DNA of 64,000 nt from Tritrichomonas musculus (lineage: Eukaryota; Parabasalia; Tritrichomonadida; Tritrichomonadidae). A program made the position numbers and the translations under genes. Shown here one piece after another: positions 22,862-35,474 of this stretch (position 1 is the first letter of the stretch; each line of letters opens with the position of its first letter). The notes under the pieces are model-generated. The model was not told the DNA's origin. It worked only from the letters and a program-made list of their open reading frames with translations, and ran no database searches. Location: assembly GCA_039105265.1 (NCBI GenBank), contig JAPFFF010000054.1:744001-808000 (forward strand), written 5' to 3'.

Positions 22862-23092
22862 ATGACTACAGAAATGAGTTTCAGAGAAATATCTTCTACG
22901 AATAGTAAGAACAAGAATACAACAGAGCCAAGTCTAGAAGAGTTGTATACTATAGATGATTTACCATTACTGAAAAGAGCGATTACGGAGTTAACTGCTA
23001 AATGCGACCATAAAACCTTTAATACTCAGTCATGTCTTAATCTTAATGCTAGTAAATTCAATGCTAGATCCTTAAATGAAGATTTACCCTAA
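22862..23092 (+). CDS. short hypothetical ORF, 76 aa
   Basis: It starts with ATG and has balanced composition (MTTEMSFREISSTNSKNKNT, then SLEELYTIDDLPLLKRAITE), unlike the Ile/Lys/Asn-only frames around it. This suggests real or formerly real coding sequence. The following 250 bases also look gene-like but are closed in all frames, so it may be the front of a decayed gene. I do not recognise the family. Confidence 0.3.
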   Translation: MTTEMSFREISSTNSKNKNTTEPSLEELYTIDDLPLLKRAITELTAKCDHKTFNTQSCLNLNASKFNARSLNEDLP

Positions 23093-23539
23093 AAGAATAA
23101 ACTATTCACGAAACGCAATGGTAAGCTCTGTAATATATCTTGAACAGTACCACGAAAGAATATCGAACAAGAAAAGAGTGATACATATAAATCTAGATAT
23201 TACGATCCAAATACGAAATCATTTAAATATATAGATAAACTTATCGAATAATATACTAGTACTTCAAGAAATTGTGCTAGGTACTAAATCGACACGTGAA
23301 AAGGTTAGATCTACCTCGATATCTATCCTGTTTAGTAACCTCAACGATGAAATTGTATTTTTCATTAAACATTACTATTATCGAATACATTACTTACATA
23401 TATCATTTACAGATACATCACATAGAGTACCCTATCAAATACATTAATTGTAAATACATAACAAATTCGTGTTAAGTAATATATTGACACAGAACGCAGA
23501 TCATACACACATATTTTTGGATAATACTCGACCTATCGA

Positions 23540-23765
23540 AAACTATGAAATGCATTAACAACAATAATATTAACGAATAAATTAGTGAGTACATTATCGA
23601 ATACATTTACATTAACAATAACGATCATGCATTAATGAATACATTTGCAATTTCATTTACGAATACATTTACGATTATACATTAACAAATACATTAATGA
23701 ATAAATTTATGACAGCATTAACCAATACCAACTTAAACCACTTTTAACGAATTTCATATGTGAAC
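23540..23765. repeat. degenerate short-period repeat (ACATTAAC/GAATACATT)
   Basis: The words ACATTAACAA, GAATACATT and ATTAATGAATA recur many times with variation, giving a decayed minisatellite of irregular period. No coding potential is seen. Confidence 0.5.
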
Positions 23766-24017
23766 CCTATACTAGAAAATACTTTTTTCGATCGAAATAT
23801 TTTTTGAAAATTTTTAATTATAAATTTTTGACCTAAACTTTTTCATAATTTGGAAGTATTGAAAGATATATTCTATGAGTTTATTCAATGCTGAAAAGTT
23901 TACAGCGTTTTTGGAATGTACGCCCTTAATAACTTTTTCATGAGTACATTCCATAAATCCTCTTATTTTAATATATTATTATTACTTTATAAAGATCACT
24001 GATTTTTAAATTGAGTA

Positions 24018-24325
24018 CAGCTGTTTTGGAAATAGATTAGAATTTTTTGGACACAAAATAGGAACGAACATTTTCTATTCAATTTAATCATACTTAAAAA
24101 CAGTCTTAAGAGATAGATTAAAGAAATTTTATAGTGTTTTAAAACACAATAAATTGGTAAAAGATTGTTAAGATTTTATAATTTTCTTCAACAAAAAAAT
24201 GGCAAATTGAATGGAAAATAATCATTCACTATTTTATTTCGAAGAAATTTTTAGCGGTCTTATAAACACATTTAAATCATGCTATTTTATTTCCAAAAAA
24301 TTCTAATCTATTTCCAAAACCGCTG
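24018..24325. mobile_element. 308-bp MITE, Tc1/mariner type
   Basis: The left end starts CAGCTGTTTTGGAAATAGAT (24018) and continues TAGAATTTTTTGGA; the complement of the right end starts CAGCGGTTTTGGAAATAGAT and continues identically. The TIRs are about 34 bases with one mismatch. TA lies outside both ends (24016-24017, 24326-24327). It has no ORF. The CAG... start with a TA target is typical of Tc1/mariner-derived MITEs. Confidence 0.8.
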
Positions 24326-24484
24326 TATTCATCAAAAAATTAATATTAGATTTTTTATGTCTGTGAACTTTAAAAGAAATATATATAAAAGTATGCTTTA
24401 TGTATTGAGTTTGGTTCTCTGAGATTTAGCATTCGTTGAGACTAATGCATTCTAAAAATGACGGTTATGGAGAACCATCTTAAA

Positions 24485-24722
24485 GCGATTGAATAAATTA
24501 AAACGAAAGAAAGAATTAAAATGATTGAATGAATGAAAGTAATTGAATGAATGAAAGTGATTGAATAAATGAAAGTGATTGAATGAATGAAAGTAATTGA
24601 ATGAATGAAAGTGATTGAATGAATGAAAGTGATTGAATGAATGAAAGTAATTGAATGAATGAAAGTGATTGAATGAGTAAAAGTGATTGAATTAAAGCGA
24701 ATGAAAGAATGAAAGTGATTAC
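24485..24722. repeat. 18-bp minisatellite
   Basis: About ten tandem copies of an 18-base unit, roughly TGAAAGTGATTGAATGAA, with variants AAGTAATTG and GAATAAATG. The first and last copies are degenerate. The unit length is a multiple of three, but no long coding frame uses it. Confidence 0.9.
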
Positions 24723-26817
24723 CTAGGGATAATTGAAAATAATTGATTCAAATAAATTTTTTAATCAATCACATTCTTCTAATCAAATTAAATCTTCTAA
24801 ATAATCACATTCAAACAATTGCATTTTTTATAAATATCGAATTATTATAAACAATCAAGTACATTCAATCATATTAATTGGATAATTATCATTAGATTAT
24901 AATATTTAATCATTTTCATTAAATTACAATAATTTATTTCTAAATATTTTTAAAATGTTAAATTTTTCATTAGAAAAAAGCTCAAAGAATTTATAATTTG
25001 ATGAAAAGAAAAATAAATGAAAAAGAAGAACGTTTATTATTCGTTTACAATTTTGCATAATTATTAAGTTTTTAGACATAAAAAAGAAAATAAAGAAACA
25101 ATACTACTATATTTTAAAGTTATACTATATACAGTATAGATATAACTTATTTTTGTCTCTGTTTTTTGAATAATTTTTTGAATATTCATGAGAATTTTCA
25201 AAAATAGAAAGCGAATTACATAGTATTTGTAGTCATGAATATATGTAAAAAATGATAAAGAATATTAATTGAAGCAGTAAAACTTGGTACATAAGTAGAC
25301 CCGTAAAAAAACTGATTATTCGTAATTAGACATCGATTTGAAAAACTGGTTTTTAGCTCATGTTGCTGAGAAAAATTATGTTAAACTTGTTTTTCTACAA
25401 TAAACCAGCGTTAAATACTTTTTTTCGAATGTTTCTTGGTGAAATAAATTTTAATATGTCGAGCGAATTGTTTACTTTTGCATAAAAATACTATCATTTT
25501 AACGTTCTCCTGTAGCTGATTCGAGATATATTTTTTTTTAGATTTTTCCTGTGTACTTGTTGCAAAAGATAAAAAAATTGATAAAAAAAAGTGATACTCA
25601 TGAAATGTTTTTCTATTAAAATATGATACTAGAATTTTTTTTTTCTATTAAAAAATGATACTTATTTTTTTTTAATTGAAAATTTTGATACTGGCCAGAG
25701 AAAAAGTGGAAATTTTGATATAGTCCCAAAGTTTTATGAAAATAAATATCGCTTTTTAAGTAGTTTTTTAACATTTATATTCATTCACAAAAATTTTTTT
25801 TTACTAAAAACAAAAATTATATTATTGATAAAAAAAAGGGTTCGACCTTTGGCGGTTATCAAATTCTAAAATTATAAAAAATTAATAATAAATAATATTG
25901 GCATTATCAATAACATGATGCAATTTTAAATATGAAGCCGATTCTATTAGCCAAAATAGAGATATTTCACTAAAAAAAATAAAAACAGAAAAAGTTTAAC
26001 TTTTGAATAGAGAAATTATTTTTGAGTTCTTATCTAATTTCCACTTTTCAAAGAGATTTTGGGAATTTGTAAATATCCAAATATATAAATATTTTGTAGC
26101 ATTTATGTCATATATTCTTTTTTTATAATTTATTTTACATCTTTTAAATTAATTAAAAAGTAATTAATTAAATATCATGTAAGATAAATTTATTTATGAA
26201 AAATAAAATTGAATTAATACGTTATTATAATTAATTCTCAATTGTGATATACATATAAACTGAGTAAAAATGTAAATTAATATTTTATAATAATATATAT
26301 ATAATTTATATTATATATAATAAATATATTATCATTAATATGATGATATAAATAATATATTATCCAAATAATAAGTATTTGTTAATAAATATAATATATT
26401 TTCAAAATTCAGATATTATCAAAATAATTTTTTCAAAAACTAGCATTTTATTCAATTATTAATTCAAAATTTTTATTTATAAAAAACAATAATTTCTTGA
26501 ATATCAATAATATAATTTGTTATAAATTATTATTATATTTCAATTTATATATAAATAATGTAAATAATAAATCATTTAAGAAAAAGCCTCAAATATCATA
26601 ATAAAAACACTTATTTTAATGATTAATAGAATAAATAGCAAATATTTTGTTTTATAAGATATATTAAATTAATATAGATTTTATCAGATATTGATTTAAG
26701 AATTTATTAAATAGAAAGAATATTTAAATTTTAAGATATTATTATTTTTCAATCAAAAAAAATTTGAGAGAGTCGACCCCTTTTTGATAAAAGTAAAAAA
26801 TAAAAAAATAAGCTTAT
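24723..26817. other. intergenic, low complexity
   Basis: AT-rich DNA without a supportable gene. Around 25590-25680 the words TTCTATTAAAA and ATGATACT repeat two or three times in tandem. A pair of loosely inverted sequences with AGGGTTCGACC (25849) and GTCGACCCC (26773) lies about 0.9 kb apart but matches too poorly to call TIRs. Confidence 0.45.
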
Positions 26818-28157
26818 TTAGAAATTAAATCTGAAATTTTCTGGAATGTATTCAAATCCTTCTTCTTTATAAACTCTGGAAAATTCTTTTTTAACGATAC
26901 ACTTTGGCATATAATTATTAAATGAGATATTTTCATTTCGATCGTAAATATGGAAGATTCCTGCGGATTCAAATGCTCCTACGATGCTCTCGCTTGTGCT
27001 TGCTTGTTGAATTCCTTTTAGATATTTCTTATTTAATCTGATTGAGCTGAGAGTTTTGTTCTGACACTTTTTTTTATACTGAATAATTTCTGAAGACTAA
27101 ATGTAATGAGGTCGAGTGGTTGAGTTAAGTGGCTTGAATGAGGAACTAAATATTTCACAATCAAATGATGAGATCTTAAATCAAAATCTCTTAATGCAGC
27201 TGCATGTGAGGCAAGTCCATCAAGAATTAGAACTGCATTTCCGGAATAACCTGTCCTTTAATGCTCTTCTTCCCATTTATTATCTAAAAATGGGAAAAAA
27301 TTTCTTTTAACCACAATTTTGTTATTTCTGTGGTTGTAAAACCTTTTGACTGAAATTTTAAGTATACATTCAGGTATGTTAAACTTTTTGAGAAGAATTG
27401 CATCAACCGTTTTTCTCGGAATAATAAAAAGCGGTTTTGAGTACGTACCGTCACAACATATACAATGGACCAATGTCGATCTTTTGGTACTCCTTCTTAC
27501 AGGAATTTTTATAAAGGATTTAGTATATGAGGAATCGACAATCACTTTCATGGAATGCGTGTCAACATATTCATCTTGTCCTGCCTCATCCATATTGAAA
27601 ACTAATGAGGCAGGAACACCGTTGACACACATTCCCAAGTCAGTATAATAATTGTTGATGTCAGTCATATTAACATTGACATGGTCCTCGTCCTGTGGTT
27701 CACCATCAACTATATTGAATTTTTCTGAATCAATGATATAGTTTCTTAATGTGTCAGCAGAAACAAATTTTTGGAACATTTGAATTGAAATTTGTTCAAT
27801 GTTATAAAGGGCTGGGTGCTTGTTCGCGGATAATAAAGACTGTATTTTCTGAAATAATAATTGTTGTTGTTCTTCGTTGAGCGTTGGCGGCCTTCCATTT
27901 TCGTTATTTCCAAGAGGAAGGCTAAGCTGTTTCTCAAATGCTTTGTGATCCACAGCAAATAGTTTTGAAACTTTGCATTTTGACCAACCAAAAGCTCGTA
28001 AAAGTGAATATGTATTTTGGCATTGTGATCTATAATCAAATGAATTTTGGAAAATGTCACTGTTCAAAACCCAATCAACACATAAAGTATCGAATGTGTC
28101 TTTAATCCAGGATAAATCCAACTTTCTCACTGGCAACCTTTCGATAGAGTAACACAT
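26818..28157 (-). pseudogene. second pogo-like transposase, frameshifted
   Basis: The 5' part is open from ATG 28157 to about 27260 (299 codons): an N-terminal helix-turn-helix region with FGWSKCKVSKLF, a GRPPTLN linker, and the first catalytic Asp in VFNMDEAGQDEY. The frame then changes near 27258, continuing with VLILDGLASHA (second Asp) and SSHLTQPLDLITF (third Asp), and changes again near 27040 before a C-terminal piece ending in TAA at 26818-26820. All three catalytic positions remain, but two frame changes break the protein. It is clearly different in sequence from the transposase at 8062-9273. TIRs were not found with confidence. Confidence 0.8.
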
Positions 28158-28359
28158 GTTCTTACTTTAAAAGAATGGCCGACCTTGCTCTATTTAAATA
28201 TTTATCGTTCAAAAATTTTTAAAAATTTTTCGGAACTACTTTGAAATAATGAAAAATAAACCAAACAATTTTTATACCACTAATTAAAAAATAATTAATA
28301 AACTATTCAAAATAAATTTAGGAACTACTTTTAAGCGGTTAGGAACTGGTATTTTTGTT

Positions 28360-28367
28360 TACTTTAT

Positions 28368-28401
<34 letters not shown>

Positions 28402-28702
28402 CTTATCTCAACAGTCAAACCAGTTAATAAAAATAATCTGTTGTTTATATAAGGCAGTTACACCATTTAACTGTAAAGCTACATTCAAAGCTGCTGGCAT
28501 AAGAAGTAAAGTGCATATCAACGAACGTGGTGATCTTATTAATTGTACAAAAGTACGACATTACTCGCAAGAACAAATACTCTGTTCGGCAAAGTGTGGA
28601 GTACCATTAACAATAAATCAACAAAAAACTCTTGCAAAAGTATTGTCAAGAGCGTCGAATGCAGAAGAGAAGCTGGCTGCCATTATTATATTTCCCAAAT
28701 AA
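28360..28702 (+). pseudogene. C-terminal fragment of a pogo-like transposase
   Basis: After a run of about 30 A residues (about 28370-28399) an open frame continues to 28702. It reads LYKAVTPFNCKATFKAAGI and then a hydrophilic stretch, resembling the region after the catalytic domain in Tigger/pogo transposases, where a T-P-x-x-x-x-x-x-F-x-x-A-G-I pattern is usual. The catalytic part is missing, so it is a fragment. It is opposite in strand to the neighbouring broken transposase and so comes from a separate copy or a rearranged one. Confidence 0.5.
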
Positions 28703-28705
28703 GGA

Positions 28706-30299
28706 CTTAAAAGAATGGATTTAAATTTTTCATTTATTACAATATTAAAAGTATTCCCCTTATATAACAATAATAATATAAATTGACCTCCATCTCAGTG
28801 TTAGTTTTGTAGTAAAATCATCCTGAAAATGAATTTTTTTGAATACTTTTATATAAAAAACGTTTATATAAATTGAGAGGCCCATTATCAAAAAGATATT
28901 GAATTAGTTCTGAAAATATTGAATTAAAAATTTGTTTTCCATATTCTCTAGTTTTTATAATTTTTGTAAAATATAAAATATTATTATATATTTGATATAC
29001 TTTATATTAATAAATATTAGATTTGTAAAATATCAAACAGCTTATATATTATGATAAAATATTTTTTCATCAATAAGAAATTTGAATACTTTATTTGTGA
29101 ACTTTTGATCTATAAATATTGTAGTGAAATTTGATTTTCGCTCAATCATTTTAATATATAATGTTTTATTCAATATATTATATTAAATTTTATATTCACT
29201 CACCATAATAGTGCTTTTGTAGAGAGAAACAAAAAATATGGAAATAATTGATTTTTCCTTTATACGAATATATATACATCTTCTTATACATGAACAAATA
29301 AAAGTATTATGGCTGTAATAAAGAAATTCCAAAAGTGTTGTCACAATTATTCGTAATTATTCATTTTAGGGAATTACACTTATATATTTTTCTATTGAAA
29401 TAAATTAAATTGTTATAATATATAATAACTATAATATAAAGTGAATAATAAATAAAGAAAAAGATAAAAATAAAAATATCAGTTATAAAATTTCAAAGAA
29501 AATGAACTTTTTAAGGGAAATTCTGAACAGACGTTAAACATAATAAAATAAATATCATGGAATATAGCTTTTAAAAATCTAATATTAATTAAATAATAAA
29601 TACATGATTTATCTATATAGATAAATAAAGACTATAAAATGTATTAAAACTTTTTATGTTTTTTTTTTCTCCTATTTAAATTTTTTAAAATTTTTGAATA
29701 TATCATTCAATTATTTGAGAACTGATTGTGACCACTTTTTCACGGAACTATATAAAATTGAGAAAAAAATCATAAAAAGTTTTATGAATTTATTCAATTA
29801 TTTGAGTGAAAAATAACGAAAGTCCCACAATTTTCTGTACTATTACTAAATATAAAAGACTATTATATTCTGATATATTTTAGATATACATCTAAAATAA
29901 AATGTTTTAAATATGATATAATTTATAAAAATATATATTAAATAAAATAGAAAAGAATAATACTAAAATAATATAAAGATATTAAATAAACAGAAAATAA
30001 TAATGTTTTCAATAAAAACCGTTTGATAATAATCCATAAATCAAAATCACCATAATAGCATTTCTCTTAGAAATGCTTTTTCCCCAAATATTTAATAAAA
30101 TTAATTGATCAAATTACTATTTTTCTGTAAAAAAAATTTCTATTGAAAGTGATATGAAAAATTATTTCATTGAAATACAATACATATAAACTAGTTTGAA
30201 TTAATTCTATGAAATACAACACATTTTTCAATATGAAATAAAGTTAAGAAAAAAAAAGAAAAGCCTTTCAATAACTTTCTCATCAAAATACATTTAAAA
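28706..30299. other. intergenic, nothing recognised
   Basis: About 1.6 kb of very AT-rich sequence upstream of the ENTH-like gene. No repeats or RNA genes were recognised. The last part, CTTTCTCATCAAAATACATT (30274-30293), looks like an initiator region. Confidence 0.5.
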
Positions 30300-33200
30300 T
30301 TGAAAAAATCATTTATAACGAAACACCAAAAATCTCTTTCGCAGCAGAGCATCTATTCGCTCATCAAGAAAGCTGTTGAAGGAATTAGCCCAAAGTTTGA
30401 AGATAATACAATTGATCAAATTTTAAATGCCTCAAAAACAGAAAATGGAAGCAAGTTCGTCATAAACTCTCTTGTGAATATAATTGATCAAAATGCTGAT
30501 AGTGATTCAGCTGTTTTTAAAGCTCTTAAAGTATTTTATATTTGCCTTATTTCTGAGTCAGATCATTTTAGAACATATGCAAAGCTTTTTCTTCCTGAAA
30601 TATCTTCGATATTAACTCTCAATTTCAAAGCTCAAAATGCAAAACATCGAAATGCCCTTCACCAATTAAGTCAGCAAATTTATCAGAATCTTGCCATAAA
30701 TAGTCCTCTTCCATCACCTTCACAATTACATCTCGAAAAATACGTTTCTTCGTCTGCATTATTGAAAACGGAAAGCATTAATAAAAAGCTATTTCAAAGC
30801 TCATCAGAAGCCAACAAAAACCCTAAATCGGCAAATGAAAATATTAAACATGATCAATGCGATATTGATTCATCACCACCGTCAAATTCTCAATTTGTTG
30901 AAAATTTGATTGAATTTGATACCCCTGAAGAAAGAATTTCATTAAGTAGTGAAAGCACCAGTAATTTCGATGATGAAATTCTTTTCTTGCCAGGGTTAAC
31001 TCAATCCAAAAATACGACTAATGGCATAAAAAAGCCCCCCAAATCTGATCCAACTGCAATTGTTTCAAAAAATCTTTTAGGCACAAAGATTACACCAAAT
31101 TTAACATGTAGTTCTGACATTTTTAGAAATATCGAAGGATGCAAAGCAAAATCTGGTCCACTTATAACAATTGATGAATATAATTTTGGTATTTCATCTG
31201 CTCAATCAACTTCTCAAATATTAGATTTAAATACATCATTTGAAGAATTTGGCAGCCAAAGAACAAAAGAAAAGAACAATAGCGATTTAGACTTTTTTTA
31301 TGAAACAAATGGAAACAAAATTAATAATATTAACAACAATTATGAAAACGTTGATTCTTATTTGAAATATGAAAATAATAGTTATGATCCAAATAATTCG
31401 TATTTAAACCCAGACAAAAGCAATATTGAAAATATTACTGATCATAATGAACACAATGACAACGATTCACTTCAAATACTGCCATCATCGCCACCATTGC
31501 AATCACACCATACAAATAATGATTCTGACAAAGATAACATCAATACAACAGATTATGATGATAAATTCCCTTTATCGAAACAAATTTCTTCTGATCTTCC
31601 TAGCGATTTGAACTCTACGCCATCGGAGATTCTTTCACAATCTCAAAAAGACCAATACCAATTTGTCAGAACATCTGAGGAAATGCAGCAACAATGTTTC
31701 CAAGATAGCGATCAGTCTCTAAACTCTTTTTTAGAGAATCGCCGTCGTTCTCTTTCACTTGATCTTTTATCAGGATCGTTTTCTTTACCTTCAAAAACGT
31801 CACAGACACCAACAATTCAAAACCCCTCCAAAGTCATCCGGTTTCCTACTTCTCCAACTTTAAAAGCTCATCAAAGTAAAGCTAATGAAAATTCATCTGA
31901 TTTAATAAGATCTCTAAATGGTGACGCTTTGGATCTACTAGAATTAGATGATAGTAAAGATCCTTCTAATATTATTGATAACCATAACGATAACTTATCA
32001 ATTATTGAGTTAGCGAACAATTTTGACAATTCATCAAAAGAAGCTAATATACTCTTAAATAATATTGAAACAGATACTAAAAAGCATGCAAAATCAAGAA
32101 ACCACTCAAACAGCAAAAAATTTAATATTACCAAAAGCAGTCCAAACATTTTAGAAACTCCACTTAGTCCAATAAACGCACTGAATCAATCTAATAATGA
32201 TAGTTCAAATATTTTACTTTCATCTAATTCAATTAATAGCGCTCACACGCCTAATCCTATAAATTCAATTATAATACAACCATTAGCAGATCAATCAAGT
32301 ATTGATGAATTAGTATCACTTCCAAGAAGCAAAACAAGATCGAAAACAATGGATATGTTTGTAACAACGTCGCCCAGCAATTCCAAAGACATGAACTACA
32401 TCGGAAATCTATCCCAAGCAATGGATTCATCTCCACTTCCTAGCCCTTCAATAAGCAATCAATTTTCAAATACTCGATTAGCCTTTCAATCTCCATCTGA
32501 ATCAAATATACCAATAATGGGCGTCAGAAGCAATGAAAATACTAATTGTGACTCCTTTGTTCCAGTTAGTATGCATCAAAGATCTTATTCAAATACAACA
32601 CCAATCTCTCAAAATAGATTTTCAATCATAAGAACAACTCCTCAAAATAATAAAAATAATCAAGACAATATAATGAGTGATAATATTATCGATGATTCGT
32701 ATAACACTAGCAATGACAATTCCGAATTAAATAGCATAATTGAGGATAATATTATTCAATTAGTTGACACAAAGCCAATTGCAACAAGTTTGCCTTATAT
32801 GATACAACAAGACGAAAAAGATGTTGGGAACTCGTCGCTAATACCAACTTCAGATTCTCCTTTATTCTCTCAAAAGAAGAAAAAGAAAAATTCAAAAATT
32901 AGAAGTATTAATATCAGAATTCATGTAGATGATGACAGTAACAATAGTGATATATCAACAATTCCATCATCATCTTTTACACAATCATCAAATGAGTCGA
33001 TACGCAATTTTTTCAGCTCTAGTGATCAACTTATTCAAACAAATCAAAATCAAAACCATTTACAAAATAATGGAATGTTACCAACAATCATTGAAGAAAA
33101 CGAAGATAATCAATTTGAGCCACTTTTTATTTCTCCAGAAAATAATGATTTTGATGATAATTTCGAATTAATTCCTAACGAAGAAGAAGAAGCAAACAAT

Positions 33201-33641
33201 AACAATTTGCTTGACCTTGAACTCATTCCGAACGATGAAGAAATTAAAAATGATGATAAGGATATCAAAGATGTTGAATTAATTCCAATTTCACCAAGAG
33301 AAGAAGATATTAAAAACCAAATAAATTTTGATCAATTTGAAGCAATAGATCAAAATGATACTATAAATCAACCTTCCAATACTGATATGCTAGAATCTCT
33401 CAAAGAATCGTCAGATACTTATGATAAATTTGAAAAATTAAATAATAATGAAAAAATCTACGATCAATTTGAACCAATTTTAGAAGATAATGACAATTTA
33501 TGTCAATTTGAACCAATTTATGAAGATAAAGATATTGACAATGAAAATAATGCCAATATGGCCAACAATTACTCTCAAGATTCTGAGTTACATACTAATG
33601 ATTTTGAGCCAATTGATGATAATAACAAAGAGTATGATTAA
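30300..33641 (+). CDS. ENTH-domain-like endocytic adaptor, Asn/Ser-rich, 1113 aa
   Basis: Residues about 10-135 form an all-helical region resembling an ENTH/ANTH or VHS domain (DSDSAVFKALKVFYICLI, then a dense helical stretch to LAIN). Such domains bind phosphoinositides at clathrin-coated membranes. The remaining 950 residues are disordered and rich in Asn, Ser, Asp and Pro. Three clathrin-box-like motifs are visible: LIEFD (203-207), LLELD (about 545) and LLDLE (970-974). The C-terminal 190 residues carry six F-E-[PAK] repeats of the type QFEPI/DFEPI and three ELIP repeats. This is the usual plan of epsin/AP180-type adaptors. The frame opens at TTG 30300; no in-frame ATG lies between the upstream stop (30234-30236) and about residue 460, so the start is unresolved. 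Confidence 0.65.
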   Translation: MKKSFITKHQKSLSQQSIYSLIKKAVEGISPKFEDNTIDQILNASKTENGSKFVINSLVNIIDQNADSDSAVFKALKVFYICLISESDHFRTYAKLFLPEISSILTLNFKAQNAKHRNALHQLSQQIYQNLAINSPLPSPSQLHLEKYVSSSALLKTESINKKLFQSSSEANKNPKSANENIKHDQCDIDSSPPSNSQFVENLIEFDTPEERISLSSESTSNFDDEILFLPGLTQSKNTTNGIKKPPKSDPTAIVSKNLLGTKITPNLTCSSDIFRNIEGCKAKSGPLITIDEYNFGISSAQSTSQILDLNTSFEEFGSQRTKEKNNSDLDFFYETNGNKINNINNNYENVDSYLKYENNSYDPNNSYLNPDKSNIENITDHNEHNDNDSLQILPSSPPLQSHHTNNDSDKDNINTTDYDDKFPLSKQISSDLPSDLNSTPSEILSQSQKDQYQFVRTSEEMQQQCFQDSDQSLNSFLENRRRSLSLDLLSGSFSLPSKTSQTPTIQNPSKVIRFPTSPTLKAHQSKANENSSDLIRSLNGDALDLLELDDSKDPSNIIDNHNDNLSIIELANNFDNSSKEANILLNNIETDTKKHAKSRNHSNSKKFNITKSSPNILETPLSPINALNQSNNDSSNILLSSNSINSAHTPNPINSIIIQPLADQSSIDELVSLPRSKTRSKTMDMFVTTSPSNSKDMNYIGNLSQAMDSSPLPSPSISNQFSNTRLAFQSPSESNIPIMGVRSNENTNCDSFVPVSMHQRSYSNTTPISQNRFSIIRTTPQNNKNNQDNIMSDNIIDDSYNTSNDNSELNSIIEDNIIQLVDTKPIATSLPYMIQQDEKDVGNSSLIPTSDSPLFSQKKKKKNSKIRSINIRIHVDDDSNNSDISTIPSSSFTQSSNESIRNFFSSSDQLIQTNQNQNHLQNNGMLPTIIEENEDNQFEPLFISPENNDFDDNFELIPNEEEEANNNNLLDLELIPNDEEIKNDDKDIKDVELIPISPREEDIKNQINFDQFEAIDQNDTINQPSNTDMLESLKESSDTYDKFEKLNNNEKIYDQFEPILEDNDNLCQFEPIYEDKDIDNENNANMANNYSQDSELHTNDFEPIDDNNKEYD

Positions 33642-35474
33642 ATTTTTAGATTTGGTTCAATTAACAATGCAAAGATGATAGTTTTAACTATTAACACATT
33701 ATTTTACTTTTATATTATTTATAACTTTAAGCAAGTGCTATCTCAAATAGTATATTATCTATAATATGATCAATTTTCAAATATTTGGCTTAATGAAGGC
33801 ACAAACTTTTCTTTTCACCTTTAGTGCTTAGAGTTTTAAAAACCATATCACAGACATCATATTATAAAAAAAAAAAAAAAAAAAAAATTATATATATATA
33901 AAATCACATCATCTTGATTCCATTCGATATATCGGCATCCGAAATGACTTAATCAGAATGTGATTTTAGTGTTTAAGTAAATAGTTGTTTCAATATGATT
34001 TGTTTCATATTCACAATTATTTATTTGCTCATTGTTAGAATAAAAATTTAAAAAAAAAATAGGTATTTATATAATAATTCAAGTATATATCAACATCATT
34101 TTAAAATCATTATGATTTTAAAATCTAATAACTTTGGAAAGAATTATAATACATTAGATTTTTCAACAACCAAAAAGAGATTCTTTTTTCCCCCTCCAGA
34201 TTTAGTGAAATATAATAAAAACATAACAGCGAGCTATTTTTGATTTTAAATGCTAGCCAACACCTAAATATTTTAAAAAAATTTTTTTCATATAAAAAAT
34301 TGCTGATAAAAGCAAAAGAAATGCATAAACAATGATAATATATTTTGATTTCTAATTCGTTAATTTCCACTTGCACCATTTTTTTGTTCAAAAATGAGAT
34401 AAATACTGACCATATTTCTTTTCAAAAATGATGGATTTAAACCTTTATTTTTTTATTTGCACTTCCTATTCAAAATAAACTATATTTTCTTCATTAATAA
34501 AAAGGTTTAAAAAAGAATATATGCATAATTTAAATAATATATATAATGTAGTATATTATTTATAATTTTAAAATAAATATAAATGGGTGGTTATCAATAT
34601 AATGCAATTTTAATTTAAATGGAAGATGCAAATAAAAAAACAAGGTTTATTTAATAAATTCAATTATATAAAACAAATTGAATATTTTTTATTTTTTTAA
34701 TAAAATATTCTATAAGGTAAATCAATTATTAAATTCTAAAAAAAAAATTATTAAACGTATTAACATGTTTATCTAATTGAATTTTTATAAAATAAAAAAA
34801 TATGAGATTTACTTTTTTCATGTACAAATTAAATAGTTACATTAAATAATCACAAAATAATATGCTGAATCATGTACGTTTTTTTTATAAATATTTTGTA
34901 TACAAATTATCTTGAATTCTAAAAGATATTTTATTTTATCAAATATTATTTTATCACTAACTACATAATATTTGTTTAAATTTTAGTATAATTAAGAATA
35001 GACAATTGTTCATCCTATTTAATTATTATTTTTATTTCAAATGATTCGTAATATAACATTTTTTTATAAAGCTTTTGAGGACAATCAATTTACAATGAAA
35101 TGAAATATAGTTTTTATTTAAAAATTTCTAACATTAAAACATAATAATAAAAATGTCAAAATATTTTTGCCATTTCCATCTTAAATACTGTGTAATTTAA
35201 TTAGATAGTATTAATTAGAATTTTTATGTTATAAATTGATATGAACATTGAAAAATAAAAAATCAAATTGAATTTACTTTTCCATTTTAAACTATTTTTA
35301 TGATGTATATGAAAAATAAAATAAAATAAAATATACTTGAATCAAATTTATGCTCTTGAAATCAATGAAATTGCATCGACAATGAGTTCGAATAAACAAA
35401 AATTTTGAATAAAATAAAAACAATTCATTATGTGATTAACTTTTTCTGACATGTTTTGTGTGAATTCACTCTAA
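33642..35474. other. intergenic, nothing recognised
   Basis: 1.8 kb of AT-rich DNA with homopolymer runs (a run of about 23 A near 33866). Short open frames on both strands look like chance. No TIRs, RNA genes or tandem arrays were seen. Confidence 0.5.

Noticed and set aside
25845-26785. Possible TIR pair AGGGTTCGACC and GTCGACCCC bounding about 0.9 kb
   Set aside because: The match is short and imperfect, and no target duplication was found.
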